DNA of 64,000 nucleotides from Zobellia barbeyronii (GCF_018603515.1 NZ_JACATN010000004.1:62001-126000), one strand, 5' to 3'. Counted from the stretch's first letter, positions 34,643 through 44,646 are shown. The notes: a model not told the origin generated them from the sequence alone. Program-made: numbers and translations.

Positions 34643-35725
34643 ATGAAAGCGATTACAAATACAAAATACGTAAAAAATCTATTTTTCCTAGCAATATTAC
34701 TTTTCTCTGCGACCGCTGTTGTTGCACAGGAAGAAGAAGAGGAAGAAACTAAACCATCATTTACTTTTACTGGTTCTGTTGATGCATACTACCGTGCCAA
34801 TCTAAACGGAGATAATTCTGCACCAGATGGTGCTCCAAACGCTGCGCCAGGTTCATCATTCGCCAACTTACCAGGTTTCTCTCTAGGTATGGCAAATTTT
34901 GTTGCAGGTTATGAAGGCGAAAAAGTTGGTTTCGTAGCAGATTTAGTATTTGGCCCAAGAGGAACGGATGCCATATTTGCTTCTCCAATTTATTCTGCAA
35001 CAGGTAATATTGTAAATCAATTATACGCATACTGGAATGTAAGTGACGCTGTTACCTTAACCTTTGGTAACTTCAATACTTTCTTAGGTTACGAGGTTAT
35101 ATCTCCGGTTGCTAACTTTAACTACAGTACTTCTTATTTATTCTCTTACGGTCCGTTTTCACACACTGGTTTAAAGGCTGATATTGCCTTATCAGATGAT
35201 TTTAGCTTAATGTTAGCAGTTATGAACCCAACTGATATGACCGAATTGAATGTTACCGGTAAATATACATACGGAGCTCAGATAGGATATAGCGGACAGT
35301 ATTTAAACCTATTGATTGATAACGGTGCTTACGAAGTTGATTATACAGGTGGATTTGATTTATCTGATTCTTTCTTCCTAGGATTGAACGCAGCTTATTT
35401 TGATGGTGACGGCGCAGGAAGCTTTGCTGGTGCAGCAATTTACCCTCAGTTAACAACTTCAGAAAACTTTGCTATTGGTCTTAGAGCAGAATATTTTGCT
35501 GAAACCGATGCTTTCGGTGCAATCGGAACTGACACCAATGCAGATCCAGACGCGAGCGTTTTTGCTGTTACTCTTACAGGAAGCGCAACAATAGGAAATT
35601 TAATAATCAAACCTGAACTTCGTTTAGATACGGCTTCAGATGATTCTGGATATTTTCTTGATAGCGACTTAATGGCACAAAAGAGCTTATCTTCTTTTGT
35701 ATTGGCCGCAGTCTACTCTTTCTAA
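34643..35725 (+). CDS. Outer-membrane beta-barrel porin (BBP2-like)
   Basis: 360 residues with a signal peptide ending VVAQ, an acidic mature N-terminus (EEEEEETKPS), then repeated amphipathic strands with aromatic ends (FTFTGSVDAYYRANL, FGNFNTFLGYEVI, and the closing strand SFVLAAVYSF, whose last residue Phe is the usual BAM signal). The pattern fits the bbp2/OmpL-like porin group. Placed 115 bases after amtB, it probably lets ammonium or amino compounds cross the outer membrane, but this is inferred from context. Confidence 0.8.
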   Translation: MKAITNTKYVKNLFFLAILLFSATAVVAQEEEEEETKPSFTFTGSVDAYYRANLNGDNSAPDGAPNAAPGSSFANLPGFSLGMANFVAGYEGEKVGFVADLVFGPRGTDAIFASPIYSATGNIVNQLYAYWNVSDAVTLTFGNFNTFLGYEVISPVANFNYSTSYLFSYGPFSHTGLKADIALSDDFSLMLAVMNPTDMTELNVTGKYTYGAQIGYSGQYLNLLIDNGAYEVDYTGGFDLSDSFFLGLNAAYFDGDGAGSFAGAAIYPQLTTSENFAIGLRAEYFAETDAFGAIGTDTNADPDASVFAVTLTGSATIGNLIIKPELRLDTASDDSGYFLDSDLMAQKSLSSFVLAAVYSF

Positions 35726-35762
35726 AAACAGAGTTTAATGGTTAAGTGTTTATAGTTTACTT

Positions 35763-35800
35763 AAAGACCCTGACGTTTAACGTTGGGGTCTTTATTTTTT
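35763..35800. terminator. Bidirectional terminator after the porin gene
   Basis: AAAGACCC plus GACG pairs with CGTT plus GGGGTCTTT, with a small mismatch and loop, then ATTTTTT. It overlaps the last bases of the converging DUF1684 gene. Confidence 0.75.
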
Positions 35801-36442
35801 AGTAGGGTCAAAAGCTTTTACACCAGCTAATATCTCTGTATCCAAATTATTTACACTGGGTACGACAGGACAGGAAAATTTTTTATTGTAGGCGCAATAT
35901 GGATTATAAGCCTTATTAAAGTCGATAACTATAGTATCCCCATCCGGTATTGAAAGATCAATATATCTCCCACCTGTATACGTCTCTACACCATTGGTAT
36001 CATCGGTAAAAGGTAAAAACAGGTAATCCCTAAACTTTTCTTGTTGCATCAATTCTTTATTTTGATACACCTCTAATTGTCTATTTTTTCCATTTAAAGT
36101 GAAATGGGCTATACCATAAACCGTTTCCTCAGAAGAATCTCCGGTAGTACTGGGCATTAAAAAAGGTAAAGCCTCCGGCGTACGAACAAACTTGGCCGTT
36201 ACTACATAATTAGTATCAGGCGCAAAGAAATCCAATACCTCAAAATTCTTGCGATAACGATCCGGCAATGGCGAAGTTTCCGGGTCTTTAAACTCCTTAT
36301 TTAATTTTTCTTGATGGTCCAAGATAGCCTGTAAAGCATCGGTTTCAACAACCACTACCTTTTCTTCAGGTGCATCATGATATTTTTTATCGGTCTTACA
36401 TCCCAAAACCGTAAGGAAAAAAACCAAAACAAGAATTCGCAT
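35792..36442 (-). CDS. DUF1684 domain lipoprotein
   Basis: 216 residues. The ATG at 36442 gives a lipoprotein signal (MRILVLVFFLTVLGC), while the ATG at 36514 would start 24 residues earlier without one. The mature protein has the DUF1684 features: SPLPDRYRKNFEVLDFF, YGIAHFTLNGKNRQLEVY, FLPFTDDTNGVETYTGGRYIDL and NKAYNPYCAYNKKFSCP with conserved Cys. Function unknown; it probably sits in a membrane leaflet facing the periplasm. Confidence 0.88.
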   Translation of the reverse strand: MRILVLVFFLTVLGCKTDKKYHDAPEEKVVVVETDALQAILDHQEKLNKEFKDPETSPLPDRYRKNFEVLDFFAPDTNYVVTAKFVRTPEALPFLMPSTTGDSSEETVYGIAHFTLNGKNRQLEVYQNKELMQQEKFRDYLFLPFTDDTNGVETYTGGRYIDLSIPDGDTIVIDFNKAYNPYCAYNKKFSCPVVPSVNNLDTEILAGVKAFDPTKK

Positions 36443-36526
36443 ACAATCAATTTTTGCAACAAAAATACAATATAAAGTGATTAACCTAATTGAACCAATT
36501 GTACATTGCAGCATAAAAGACTAAAA

Positions 36527-37264
36527 ATGAACAAACTTTATTCAATATTTCTCATACTGTCTTTGTTCTGCTCCTGCAACACACCAAAAGAACAACCTAA
36601 GACTACAGGAGGTATAAAACGAATAGTACCCGAAATTTCTCCTGACCGTTACAACGTAGCCTTTCTAATTATGGATGGAACTTTCAACACGGAGCTAACG
36701 GCTCCGTTCGATATTTTTCAACATACCAAATACCGGGAAAATATAAAAGCCATGAATACCTTTACCGTGGCCAACACATTAGACCCTATAACAACTTTTG
36801 AAGGTATACGCTTATTGCCTGACTTTGACTATACCAAAGACCAGCTACCACAAATAGATATTCTGGTAATACCTAGTGCAGAACATCATTTAGACACAGA
36901 TTTGAAGGATACCGTAATGCTTGATTTTGTTCGTAAAATAGATAGTTCTGCGTTATTTATGACAAGCCATTGCGATGGTGCCTTTGTTTTAGCAAAAGCC
37001 GATGTTCTTAAAGGAAAAACCTCTACCACCTTCCCTAGTGATATTGAAGCATACCGCAAGATGTTTCCCAGCTTAAAAGTAGCCGATAGCGTTCTATTTG
37101 TTCATGATGGAAAATATATTAGTTCCGCAGGAGGTGCTAAAAGTTTTGAAGCTGCCCTCTACTTATGCGAACATTTATACGGAAAAGAAGTTGCCGATGC
37201 TTTAGCAAAAGGCTTGGTCATTGACTGGAACTTAGCAGAAATCCCACATCTAATTGTGGAATAA
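36527..37264 (+). CDS. DJ-1/PfpI family lipoprotein
   Basis: 245 residues. Lipobox SLFCSC near residue 15, then a DJ-1/PfpI fold: NVAFLIMDGTFNTELTAPFD, the nucleophile elbow SHCDGAFVLAKA with the putative catalytic Cys, and ISSAGGAKSFEAALYLCE. It belongs to the AraC-type GATase1 subgroup in which the catalytic triad may be partial. It faces the DUF1684 gene across a short shared promoter region. Substrate unknown. Confidence 0.85.
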   Translation: MNKLYSIFLILSLFCSCNTPKEQPKTTGGIKRIVPEISPDRYNVAFLIMDGTFNTELTAPFDIFQHTKYRENIKAMNTFTVANTLDPITTFEGIRLLPDFDYTKDQLPQIDILVIPSAEHHLDTDLKDTVMLDFVRKIDSSALFMTSHCDGAFVLAKADVLKGKTSTTFPSDIEAYRKMFPSLKVADSVLFVHDGKYISSAGGAKSFEAALYLCEHLYGKEVADALAKGLVIDWNLAEIPHLIVE

Positions 37265-37270
37265 CAACAA

Positions 37271-38683
37271 TTACTCTTCAATAATAGAGTAGCGAGCTCC
37301 TTTCAGATATTTCTCTACCAATTCATTAAATTCTGGTGTTATGCGAAGCAATGCTGTATTTTCTAGCGCGTATAACTCACTACGATTCTTATATCCTTTT
37401 TTAAGAAGTTCTTCTAAGTAAAAAAGAGCTGTACCATAATCATCAGTTTTGGCTGTGTAGGATATGATTTTCAGATAACTTTCAAAATTATCTGGCTCAA
37501 TGACTGTCTTTAACATCCATAAAAAATTCAAGGCCTCTCCATCAATCGGGTCTTCTGCACTTAGCACATCCACGTTATCGGAGACTAATGCTTTGACATA
37601 ACCCTCCAAACGTTTCCCCATTTTTTGCTGGAGTACTTCTGGATTTTTTTGAAATTTTTGAAGCTCTTCCATTTGGTACTTCCACCATCCTAAATTGTTG
37701 TAATTATAGGTAAGAATATCTTCCTCCAAATAATAATTATATTCCTCTTTTATTAAGCTCTCTTTTAAAGAAAGTGCATTCTGAGTTCTATTTTTATTTT
37801 TAAATAATCGGCTTCTTCGCACTGCCTTTCTACTCTCTTTTATAGAATCTAAAGATATAAAAGGCTGGTATACCTCAGACATCTCTTCTAACCAGTTATC
37901 GGCTAACAAAGGCTTGTTTGCAGTATACAACCTATTTACTTTTACTAAATCTGCTGTGTAGTTTGCATCTACATATGCTTCATCTTTTAACACAATTCCT
38001 TTTGCCATAGCCGCTAATGTCAAAAGTCTTAAAGCGGAACTCAAATCTTCTGTTTTAGGCCATTCGTGTCCACCATTAAAAACCAATAACTGGTTAGGAA
38101 ATTTCATTCTGCTCAGAACTTTTTCTACAGTCAACATTTCCGAATAACTGAAATCCTCATCACCCACAACTCCAATAAAGTGAAATGGATTTCTACTGGT
38201 AAGCACCTCAAAATTAGCTACTGCCGCGCCACAAGCAATTACGCCCTCCACACCCTTTATAAAAGTAGGAATTAGAGTAGAAAACCGGCCACCTGCAGAA
38301 AAACCGCTCGTGTATATACCGTTCTTTCTAATAGGTAACATAGTAGTCACTGTATTCAACATTCTACTTGTAATTAGTATATTTTTAGAAATAGATAGTG
38401 TATCACTAATGTTATTGGAAGCTGCAAGTACATACCCTTGTTCTTCGGCAGCAGCACTGAACATGGCTAAAGATTGTTTGCCTCTACCGTTCATATCAAA
38501 AACAAATACAACCGGCCAAGTTTTAGAAACATCAAATTTCTTTGGCAGATACAAGGAAAATGTTTCGGGAACGGTATCGTTGACTACTAACGAATCTATT
38601 ACCACACCTTTTTTTAATGTAATATTTTGTGCAGAACCAATAAACGTAGCACTAAATGCCAGTAACAGTAGTATTCTTTTCAT
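37271..38683 (-). CDS. Secreted alpha/beta hydrolase (esterase- or peptidase-like)
   Basis: 470 residues with a signal peptide (cleavage near GSAQ). The catalytic domain contains WPVVFVFDMNGRG (oxyanion region), the nucleophile elbow YTSGFSAGGRF and a late GGHEWP His. The C-terminal 230 residues are helical (TPR-like Leu/Ala spacing, EELLKKGY). It is likely a periplasmic esterase; specificity is unknown. It is convergent with the DJ-1 gene. Confidence 0.8.
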   Translation of the reverse strand: MKRILLLLAFSATFIGSAQNITLKKGVVIDSLVVNDTVPETFSLYLPKKFDVSKTWPVVFVFDMNGRGKQSLAMFSAAAEEQGYVLAASNNISDTLSISKNILITSRMLNTVTTMLPIRKNGIYTSGFSAGGRFSTLIPTFIKGVEGVIACGAAVANFEVLTSRNPFHFIGVVGDEDFSYSEMLTVEKVLSRMKFPNQLLVFNGGHEWPKTEDLSSALRLLTLAAMAKGIVLKDEAYVDANYTADLVKVNRLYTANKPLLADNWLEEMSEVYQPFISLDSIKESRKAVRRSRLFKNKNRTQNALSLKESLIKEEYNYYLEEDILTYNYNNLGWWKYQMEELQKFQKNPEVLQQKMGKRLEGYVKALVSDNVDVLSAEDPIDGEALNFLWMLKTVIEPDNFESYLKIISYTAKTDDYGTALFYLEELLKKGYKNRSELYALENTALLRITPEFNELVEKYLKGARYSIIEE

Positions 38684-38772
38684 AAAATTTAATCATCAAA
38701 AATCTAGCCAAACGGCCGGTACCTAAAGATCTTTATTAGAAGTATGTTCCATAAATTAATAGGGAGACAAGA

Positions 38773-39597
38773 CTACTCTCCTATTTTACCTATCTCAACA
38801 CCTTCTGAGTAAGCCACTTTAATATCATGTGCGCTAAAGGCCTTTTTTATGGCCTTATTGGCACTAAAGGTTACTTCCCAAAAATCATCTGGCAATACAT
38901 AGGGCCGCACAATTAATTGTACATTATGGGAGTCAAAATCTACAATACCAATTTCCGGCACAGGCTCAGGAAGTATTTTTGAAACCTCTTTTAGAGCTTC
39001 CTCTAAAACCTGTCTTACTTTTGGAAAACTTTCTTCATAAGGCATGGTAACCTCCAACTCCAGCCTAATCATCCCTTTTTCTGAGTAGTTCGTTACTACA
39101 GATTCTGTTATCATTGAGTTGGGAATAATCAATATTTTATTACCAGGAGTAAGTACATCTGTACTAAAAATACCAATTTCAACCACCCTGCCAAACTTGT
39201 CCTCTACCTGTATCCAATCTGCTACTTTAAAAGGTTTGAGCGTTAGAATTAATATACCAGAAGCAAAATTACCCAAACTTCCCTGCAAAGCCATACCTAC
39301 AGCAAAAGCAGCTGCGGCAAGTATTGCAAACAAACCTGTTAGATCTGCACCAAGCACGGTGGCTATAACAAATAGCACAGTACCTTTTAGAAGCACCCCT
39401 ACTATAGATGACAAAAAAGGGCGTAAGGTTTCTGAAAACCCAGTCTTTTCTAAGGCTTTACCTACGAGTTCAACTATTTTTTTGACAATCTTAAAGCCGA
39501 CCCATAAAATAAGTCCCGCTAAGAAAATTCGCGGTACGTAAAATATTACCTTATCCGTAGCAATCTGAGCGTACTCATTAATTTTTTCCAAGTCCAT
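38773..39597 (-). CDS. Mechanosensitive channel, MscS family (second copy)
   Basis: 274 residues. Two helices at the N-terminus (IFLAGLILWVGF), then the pore helix region LAAAAFAVGMALQGSLGNFASG, and the beta domain with VADWIQVEDKFGRVVEIG and LIIPNSMI. A close functional parallel of the MscS at 22.5-23.4 kb but with a shorter N-terminus. Both are intact. Confidence 0.94.
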   Translation of the reverse strand: MDLEKINEYAQIATDKVIFYVPRIFLAGLILWVGFKIVKKIVELVGKALEKTGFSETLRPFLSSIVGVLLKGTVLFVIATVLGADLTGLFAILAAAAFAVGMALQGSLGNFASGILILTLKPFKVADWIQVEDKFGRVVEIGIFSTDVLTPGNKILIIPNSMITESVVTNYSEKGMIRLELEVTMPYEESFPKVRQVLEEALKEVSKILPEPVPEIGIVDFDSHNVQLIVRPYVLPDDFWEVTFSANKAIKKAFSAHDIKVAYSEGVEIGKIGE

Positions 39598-39725
39598 GAA
39601 TTAAAATTAATGATTAGCGAGCATTCTCCTACAGAAAGTTTGTGTTTTTATACATTTTACATTGTAAAACTTAATAAATAACACTGAAAATAAAGTTTGA
39701 TATTTCTAAACAAGGTTAAAGGCTA

Positions 39726-41795
39726 TTACCTTTTTAAAGAAAAATGACTCTTGAATTCTTTTCGTTCTCCGTCTTTGGTGTATTCCACCCTAAACCAATA
39801 ATCATTTGACGGAACTATTTTTCCGTTAAAAGTGCCGTCCCAACTATCGTTTCCGTTCAACTGAAATAACAACATTCCATATTGGTTATAGATACTTACA
39901 TTAGGATTTTCCATACCTGCAAAACCAACTATAGACCATCTTTCATTATCTCCATCTCCATTAGGTGTAAAAAACCGTGGAAAATCTACTACTGTAAATT
40001 CTTTTGAGAGTGTACTACAGTTATGAATATCCGTTACAAAAGCGGTATGCTCTCCTGCTGTTAGATTTTCAAATCTATTTCCTGAAGAAAAATCTGAATC
40101 ATCAACACTATAGAGATAACTGCCATCTCCCTCGGCCATAATATCTATGGTATTGTTATCCGTAAAAGGGTCGGAAACAAACACTACTTCAAAAACTTCT
40201 GCCTGTGGGGAAGTAACTACTTGGGTAGACAACGAAAATTGACAACCCAATTCTTTATTTAGAAGATTTACTACATAGGTACCTTCTTCATTTGCCGTAT
40301 AAAAAGCATCTATTGCTCCCGTTATTAAGTTTTCCGGAGAAATACTGTCCTTATACCATGTAAAACCATATTCTGAAGTTAACAGTTCTGTATTCAAAAC
40401 TGGTAGCGGGTCTATTGTATCTCCATTAGAATCCAAACAAAGGATATACTCTTCTTCTAATCCTGATTCAAAATCCACCCCTAATAACTCTACCTCAAAA
40501 GAAGAGGTTTCATAACAACTATTTCCAGATGATATTCTAGTAAAAAAAGTCTCGGATGCATTTGTTATCTCATACGCTTCGGGAGTTTCTATTGCATTTT
40601 GAAAAGCCTCGGCATCCTCTAACGACGAGTAATATGTAACCTGATAGATTTGTGAGTCCTGTGCACCAAGTATTAGTTTATCATTAACGGTAAGATCCAC
40701 TATCTTACCATCACCACCATCTACATTACAAAAAATTAACGAATCTGGCTCGTCAATATTAACAGGAACAGGAATAAAATCTGCCTCTAAAGTTCCAGTA
40801 GCAACGCAAGATTCAGAAAAAACGAGTTCTACACGGTATTCGCCGCCTTCAGTAACATCTACAGTAGATAGTCCTGACCAAGCTGCAATTTCAACATCAT
40901 CTTTAAACCATACATAATCATCAACACCTACAACAGTAGCATCCAAAGCTATGGTTTCATTAACACATGCAGGGTTTCCGCTAGCCACAGTTCTATCATC
41001 TCCTAAATCATACCCTAAAGAAAAACTTCCCGCTTCTAAAAAAACTGCCGAGTCTACTTGAGAATCACGATTATCCGCTATTACCAACTTAATAGTATAT
41101 GAATCGCCTGGCACCACTAAAGATTCCGCTGTCATACTAACAGTCTGACCATGAAAAGATATTGCTGAATCATCTCCGTTAATCTTATCAAAATAGGAAA
41201 GATTTTTACTATTGCACTCCCCTGTCACTCCAGGCCTAATAGTCGTAACACTAACAGGCAATTTATTATTAGGAATTACAGCCAAGTTTGTGGAAACACC
41301 TTTTGAATCGGTTAATATAAATGCAAAAACATCCCCAAAAGTACATTGGTAATTTTCCTGATACTCTTCGGATGCAAATAAAAAATTGAAACTGATACTA
41401 TTGGTTTGAGGAACAAAGTCAAATTGAATATAAGATGCGTTGAAAAGTAAATCTGACCCCGTAATAGACTTCAATTCGGCATCACCAAGCCATTCGTCAC
41501 TTCCTGAATTGTGAATATCATCATTAGGTCCCTCAGCCAGTTTAGCCCTACCTGTACTTAGAACAATACCCTCTTCAAAAGGAAAGTCAGAACTATTAGC
41601 ATCAAAATAACCAATACCGTTCACACCTTCTGCGCTACCGGTCTTTGAAGTATAATTGCCAGTTTCTGCGCAATTACTATTTATTAGAATATCCTTCACT
41701 AACTCTTCTACCGAATAAGTGGTGACATCAACGTTTATCTGAGCCCTGAGCCCAATAGACGACAGTAATAGTACTAAAAACCCTAATATTTTCAT
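39726..41795 (-). CDS. T9SS type B cargo protein with choice-of-anchor L domain
   Basis: 689 residues. Signal peptide (ends GLRAQ), an N-terminal choice-of-anchor L domain (about 30-260, containing SVEELVKDIL, FDANSSDFPFEEGIVLSTG and FLFASEEYQENYQ), several Ig-like repeats with paired Cys, and a C-terminal gliding-motility-associated domain: FFTPNGDGDNERWSIVGF, IYNQYGMLLFQL and WDGTFNGK. The last domain directs type IX secretion to the surface. Probably a surface adhesin or scaffold. ATG at 41795 is preferred to a TTG two codons earlier. Confidence 0.92.
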   Translation of the reverse strand: MKILGFLVLLLSSIGLRAQINVDVTTYSVEELVKDILINSNCAETGNYTSKTGSAEGVNGIGYFDANSSDFPFEEGIVLSTGRAKLAEGPNDDIHNSGSDEWLGDAELKSITGSDLLFNASYIQFDFVPQTNSISFNFLFASEEYQENYQCTFGDVFAFILTDSKGVSTNLAVIPNNKLPVSVTTIRPGVTGECNSKNLSYFDKINGDDSAISFHGQTVSMTAESLVVPGDSYTIKLVIADNRDSQVDSAVFLEAGSFSLGYDLGDDRTVASGNPACVNETIALDATVVGVDDYVWFKDDVEIAAWSGLSTVDVTEGGEYRVELVFSESCVATGTLEADFIPVPVNIDEPDSLIFCNVDGGDGKIVDLTVNDKLILGAQDSQIYQVTYYSSLEDAEAFQNAIETPEAYEITNASETFFTRISSGNSCYETSSFEVELLGVDFESGLEEEYILCLDSNGDTIDPLPVLNTELLTSEYGFTWYKDSISPENLITGAIDAFYTANEEGTYVVNLLNKELGCQFSLSTQVVTSPQAEVFEVVFVSDPFTDNNTIDIMAEGDGSYLYSVDDSDFSSGNRFENLTAGEHTAFVTDIHNCSTLSKEFTVVDFPRFFTPNGDGDNERWSIVGFAGMENPNVSIYNQYGMLLFQLNGNDSWDGTFNGKIVPSNDYWFRVEYTKDGERKEFKSHFSLKR

Positions 41796-41910
41796 TTTCA
41801 ATAGCGTGATTCCAGAAAGCCTGAAAGTTAAATATAAGAAACTCTTTACAGGTTTTTAGTACTTATTTAGAAATTTCGGGCAACGGGATTATTATACCGG
41901 TAGTTCCTCT

Positions 41911-42357
41911 CTAAAAGGGATTCTTTCCTATTGGCGCACTTGATACTACGTTGGACAGTATAATGTGGGTACGCGTCTCACCATACTGAATTAGTTTATC
42001 TATAAATCGTTCCAAATGAAACTGGTCTTTTAACACAACCTCCATAACAATATTCTCATTCCCAGTGATACGATAACAATTCACCACTTCTTTATAGGTC
42101 TTAACGGTTTCTAAAAAAGGTTTTAGTTTACCCATAAAAGCTCTTAAAGTTATAATAGCTTTAAGATGATGTCCTGTTTTAGCATGCGAAACTTTTGTAT
42201 TATAACCTTCTATAATACCCAAGTCTTCCATCTTCTTTATACGTTCTGCAACAGCAGGTGCAGTAAGCCCTACCTGCCTACCAATATCCACATAGGTTTC
42301 GCGAGCATTTGCCTGAAGAAGTTTGAGTATTTTCCAGTTTAAATCGTCTATATTCAT
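41911..42357 (-). CDS. Lrp/AsnC family transcriptional regulator
   Basis: 148 residues. N-terminal AsnC-type HTH (NWKILKLLQANARETYVDIG, then GLTAPAVAERIKKMEDLG) and a C-terminal ligand-binding RAM domain (VVNCYRITGNENIVMEVV). Such regulators respond to amino acids; target unknown. The gene stands alone facing the unknown gene at 42484. Confidence 0.93.
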   Translation of the reverse strand: MNIDDLNWKILKLLQANARETYVDIGRQVGLTAPAVAERIKKMEDLGIIEGYNTKVSHAKTGHHLKAIITLRAFMGKLKPFLETVKTYKEVVNCYRITGNENIVMEVVLKDQFHLERFIDKLIQYGETRTHIILSNVVSSAPIGKNPF

Positions 42358-42483
42358 TTTCGAGCCTAAAATTCGTAAATAGCTTGTTATCCAAAGCTAA
42401 TATATGAAATCACTTTCGATTCTAAAGGTAAAACTTGGAAACTGGCCGTAACTTTAATAATCCTAATTCTTAGTAATAGAAAA

Positions 42484-42876
42484 ATGTCTTACGATAATCT
42501 TCGGGCCTTACCGGTCTACAAAAAAGCTTTAGAGCTCTGCCATATGAGTAGGGAGATTGCTTCGTACGTTTCTTTGAACAAAGACCTTATGAATCTCTAT
42601 CAATCTAATAGCCATAGAGATACTATTGCAAATTCGTTATTAACGGACGCTATTCTTATTCCTAAAAAGATTGCTTCCGCAGAAATTAGTGGATGTCATT
42701 TAGAGCGGATGAAAAGTGCGAGCTTCATTAATATTATGATTCGTAATATTAATTCTTACTGTAACGGCTTAGAAAATGATGGGGTAAAAGAAAAAGAATA
42801 CCTGAACCTTCTGAGAAAAGAAATAAAAATCTTTAGACGTTCTTTTAAGAAATGGCGAAATTCTTTCCCTGACTGA
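42484..42876 (+). CDS. Hypothetical helical protein
   Basis: Not firmly recognised. 130 residues, basic and helical, with an N-terminal stretch (LRALPVYKKALELCHMSREIAS) reminiscent of the start of four-helix-bundle proteins related to 23S rRNA intervening-sequence proteins, though their consensus begins with a kind of FxxLxVWQKA. The match is loose, so I only suggest the possibility. It lies between the Lrp-type regulator and purU. Confidence 0.5.
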   Translation: MSYDNLRALPVYKKALELCHMSREIASYVSLNKDLMNLYQSNSHRDTIANSLLTDAILIPKKIASAEISGCHLERMKSASFINIMIRNINSYCNGLENDGVKEKEYLNLLRKEIKIFRRSFKKWRNSFPD

Positions 42877-42985
42877 GGGCACCAGTAATTTAAATTAAAC
42901 AGCCTCCTCTTCATTTTGTTTTAAATTTACGATATACTAAAATTGTTAGTTTAAAGTTCTAATTTTGGATTTTAAATTATCTATT

Positions 42986-43837
42986 TTGAAAACAACTATT
43001 CTTATTCATTGCCCCGATCAAGCGGGAATCATAAGTGTTACCACTAACTTTATACATCAACATAAAGGGAACATCATTTATCTTGACCAACATGTAGACA
43101 AAGAAACCAACGTATTTTTCATGCGTTTGGATAGTGATTTTGAAGATTCAAATTTTCCCACTGAGACATTCAAGCAAGAATTTCAGAGAGAACTTGCCGA
43201 TAGATACAACATGCAATGGAGTATGCACGAGGCGGGCGTAAAACCCAAGATGGCACTTTTTGTATCTAAATACAACCATTGTTTATACGACCTTTTAAGT
43301 AGATTTAACTCTAGTGAGCTTGAAGTTGATATTCCTTTTATTATCAGTAACCACCCTGACCTTAAACCTATTGCAGACCAGTTTAACATTCCTTATTACC
43401 ACATACCGGTAACAAAAGATACCAAAGCGGAAGCTGAAACGAAGCAATTGGAGCTTTTAAATGAATATGAAGTCGATTTTATTGTTTTAGCTCGCTACAT
43501 GCAAATTGTAAGTCCAAAAATCATAAGCAACTTTCCCAATCGTATTATAAATATTCACCACTCATTTTTACCGGCATTTGCAGGCGCCAAACCTTATCAC
43601 GCGGCTTTTAAACGTGGTGTAAAGATTATTGGAGCCACAAGTCACTATGTTACCGAAGAATTGGATGCAGGGCCTATTATAGAGCAAGATGTTACTACGG
43701 TAACGCATGCCAATAGTATAAAAGATTTTATTGCCAAAGGTCGTGATTTAGAGAAAATTGTGCTTTCAAGAGCAGTTAAGCTACATATTCTTAGAAAGAC
43801 TATGGTCTACAACAATAAGACAGTAATTTTTTCGTAG
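42986..43837 (+). CDS. purU: Formyltetrahydrofolate deformylase
   Basis: 283 residues. Hydrolyses 10-formyl-THF to THF and formate. N-terminal ACT domain begins KTTILIHCPDQAGI; the C-terminal formyltransferase fold has the Asn-His-Asp catalytic set in NIHHSFLPAFAGAKPY, GATSHYVTEELDAGPII and EQDV. The start is a TTG at 42986, because this gives the N-terminus normal for the family; a TTG at 42965 adds seven residues, and no ATG is near. Confidence 0.93.
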   Translation: MKTTILIHCPDQAGIISVTTNFIHQHKGNIIYLDQHVDKETNVFFMRLDSDFEDSNFPTETFKQEFQRELADRYNMQWSMHEAGVKPKMALFVSKYNHCLYDLLSRFNSSELEVDIPFIISNHPDLKPIADQFNIPYYHIPVTKDTKAEAETKQLELLNEYEVDFIVLARYMQIVSPKIISNFPNRIINIHHSFLPAFAGAKPYHAAFKRGVKIIGATSHYVTEELDAGPIIEQDVTTVTHANSIKDFIAKGRDLEKIVLSRAVKLHILRKTMVYNNKTVIFS

Positions 43838-43941
43838 TATATCCTAAGACATAGAAAGAAGTGTTCAAGGTCCTTAGTTACAGAGAATACCTGTACCTAA
43901 TAAGCTGCTCTTTTTTCTCAATATTAAATTTTAAAAAAGTT

Positions 43942-44646
43942 ATGAAAAAACTGGTTATATTATTTCTTGCATTGAGCTTAAATTCATGTCACGAACTTCA
44001 ACAGGTCGTAAATCAATTACCTCAAGGAAGCGTTGCCCTAGGCAATGACCAAATTGCTGCGGGACTTAGAGAAGCGCTAGATAAAGGCATTCAAAGTCAA
44101 GTAAGCAAACTAACCAAAGAAGATGGTTTTCTAAAAAATGAAGCCGTAAAAATACTTCTCCCTGAAGAACTTCAGAAAGTAGATAAAACTCTTCGTGACA
44201 TTGGACTTGGTAGTTTAGCCGATGAAGGCCTTAAGGTATTGAACAGAGCCGCTGAAGATGCTGTTGGTGAAGCTACTCCTATTTTTGTTGATGCAGTAAA
44301 GGGAATTACATTTAGTGATGCCAAGAATATTTTATTAGGAAGCGACAATGCTGCTACTCAATATTTGACTTCAGCTACACAAACGCAACTTTATGCTAAA
44401 TTCAATCCGGTTATTAAGAATTCTTTTAGCAAAGTAGGTGCCGATAAAATTTGGAGCAACCTCATTACAAAATACAATAACATACCGCTTACGAAGAAGG
44501 TTAACCCAGACTTAACTGACTACGTTACGCAAGAAGCACTTAATGGTGTTTTCACGATGATTGCCGTAGAAGAAAAAGAAATTAGAAACGACGCAAGCTC
44601 TAGAACAACTGATCTTTTAAGACGTGTTTTTAGCTTACAGGATTAA
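43942..44646 (+). CDS. DUF4197 domain lipoprotein
   Basis: 234 residues. Lipoprotein signal ending in the lipobox ALSLNSC (ATG at 43942; an in-frame start 27 codons earlier gives no signal). Mature part fits DUF4197: GLREALDKGIQSQV, LPEELQKVDKTLRDIGLG, AVKGITFSDAKNILLGSDNAAT and TDYVTQEALNGVF. Function unknown. It is downstream of purU (104 bases), perhaps in the same unit. Confidence 0.85.
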   Translation: MKKLVILFLALSLNSCHELQQVVNQLPQGSVALGNDQIAAGLREALDKGIQSQVSKLTKEDGFLKNEAVKILLPEELQKVDKTLRDIGLGSLADEGLKVLNRAAEDAVGEATPIFVDAVKGITFSDAKNILLGSDNAATQYLTSATQTQLYAKFNPVIKNSFSKVGADKIWSNLITKYNNIPLTKKVNPDLTDYVTQEALNGVFTMIAVEEKEIRNDASSRTTDLLRRVFSLQD

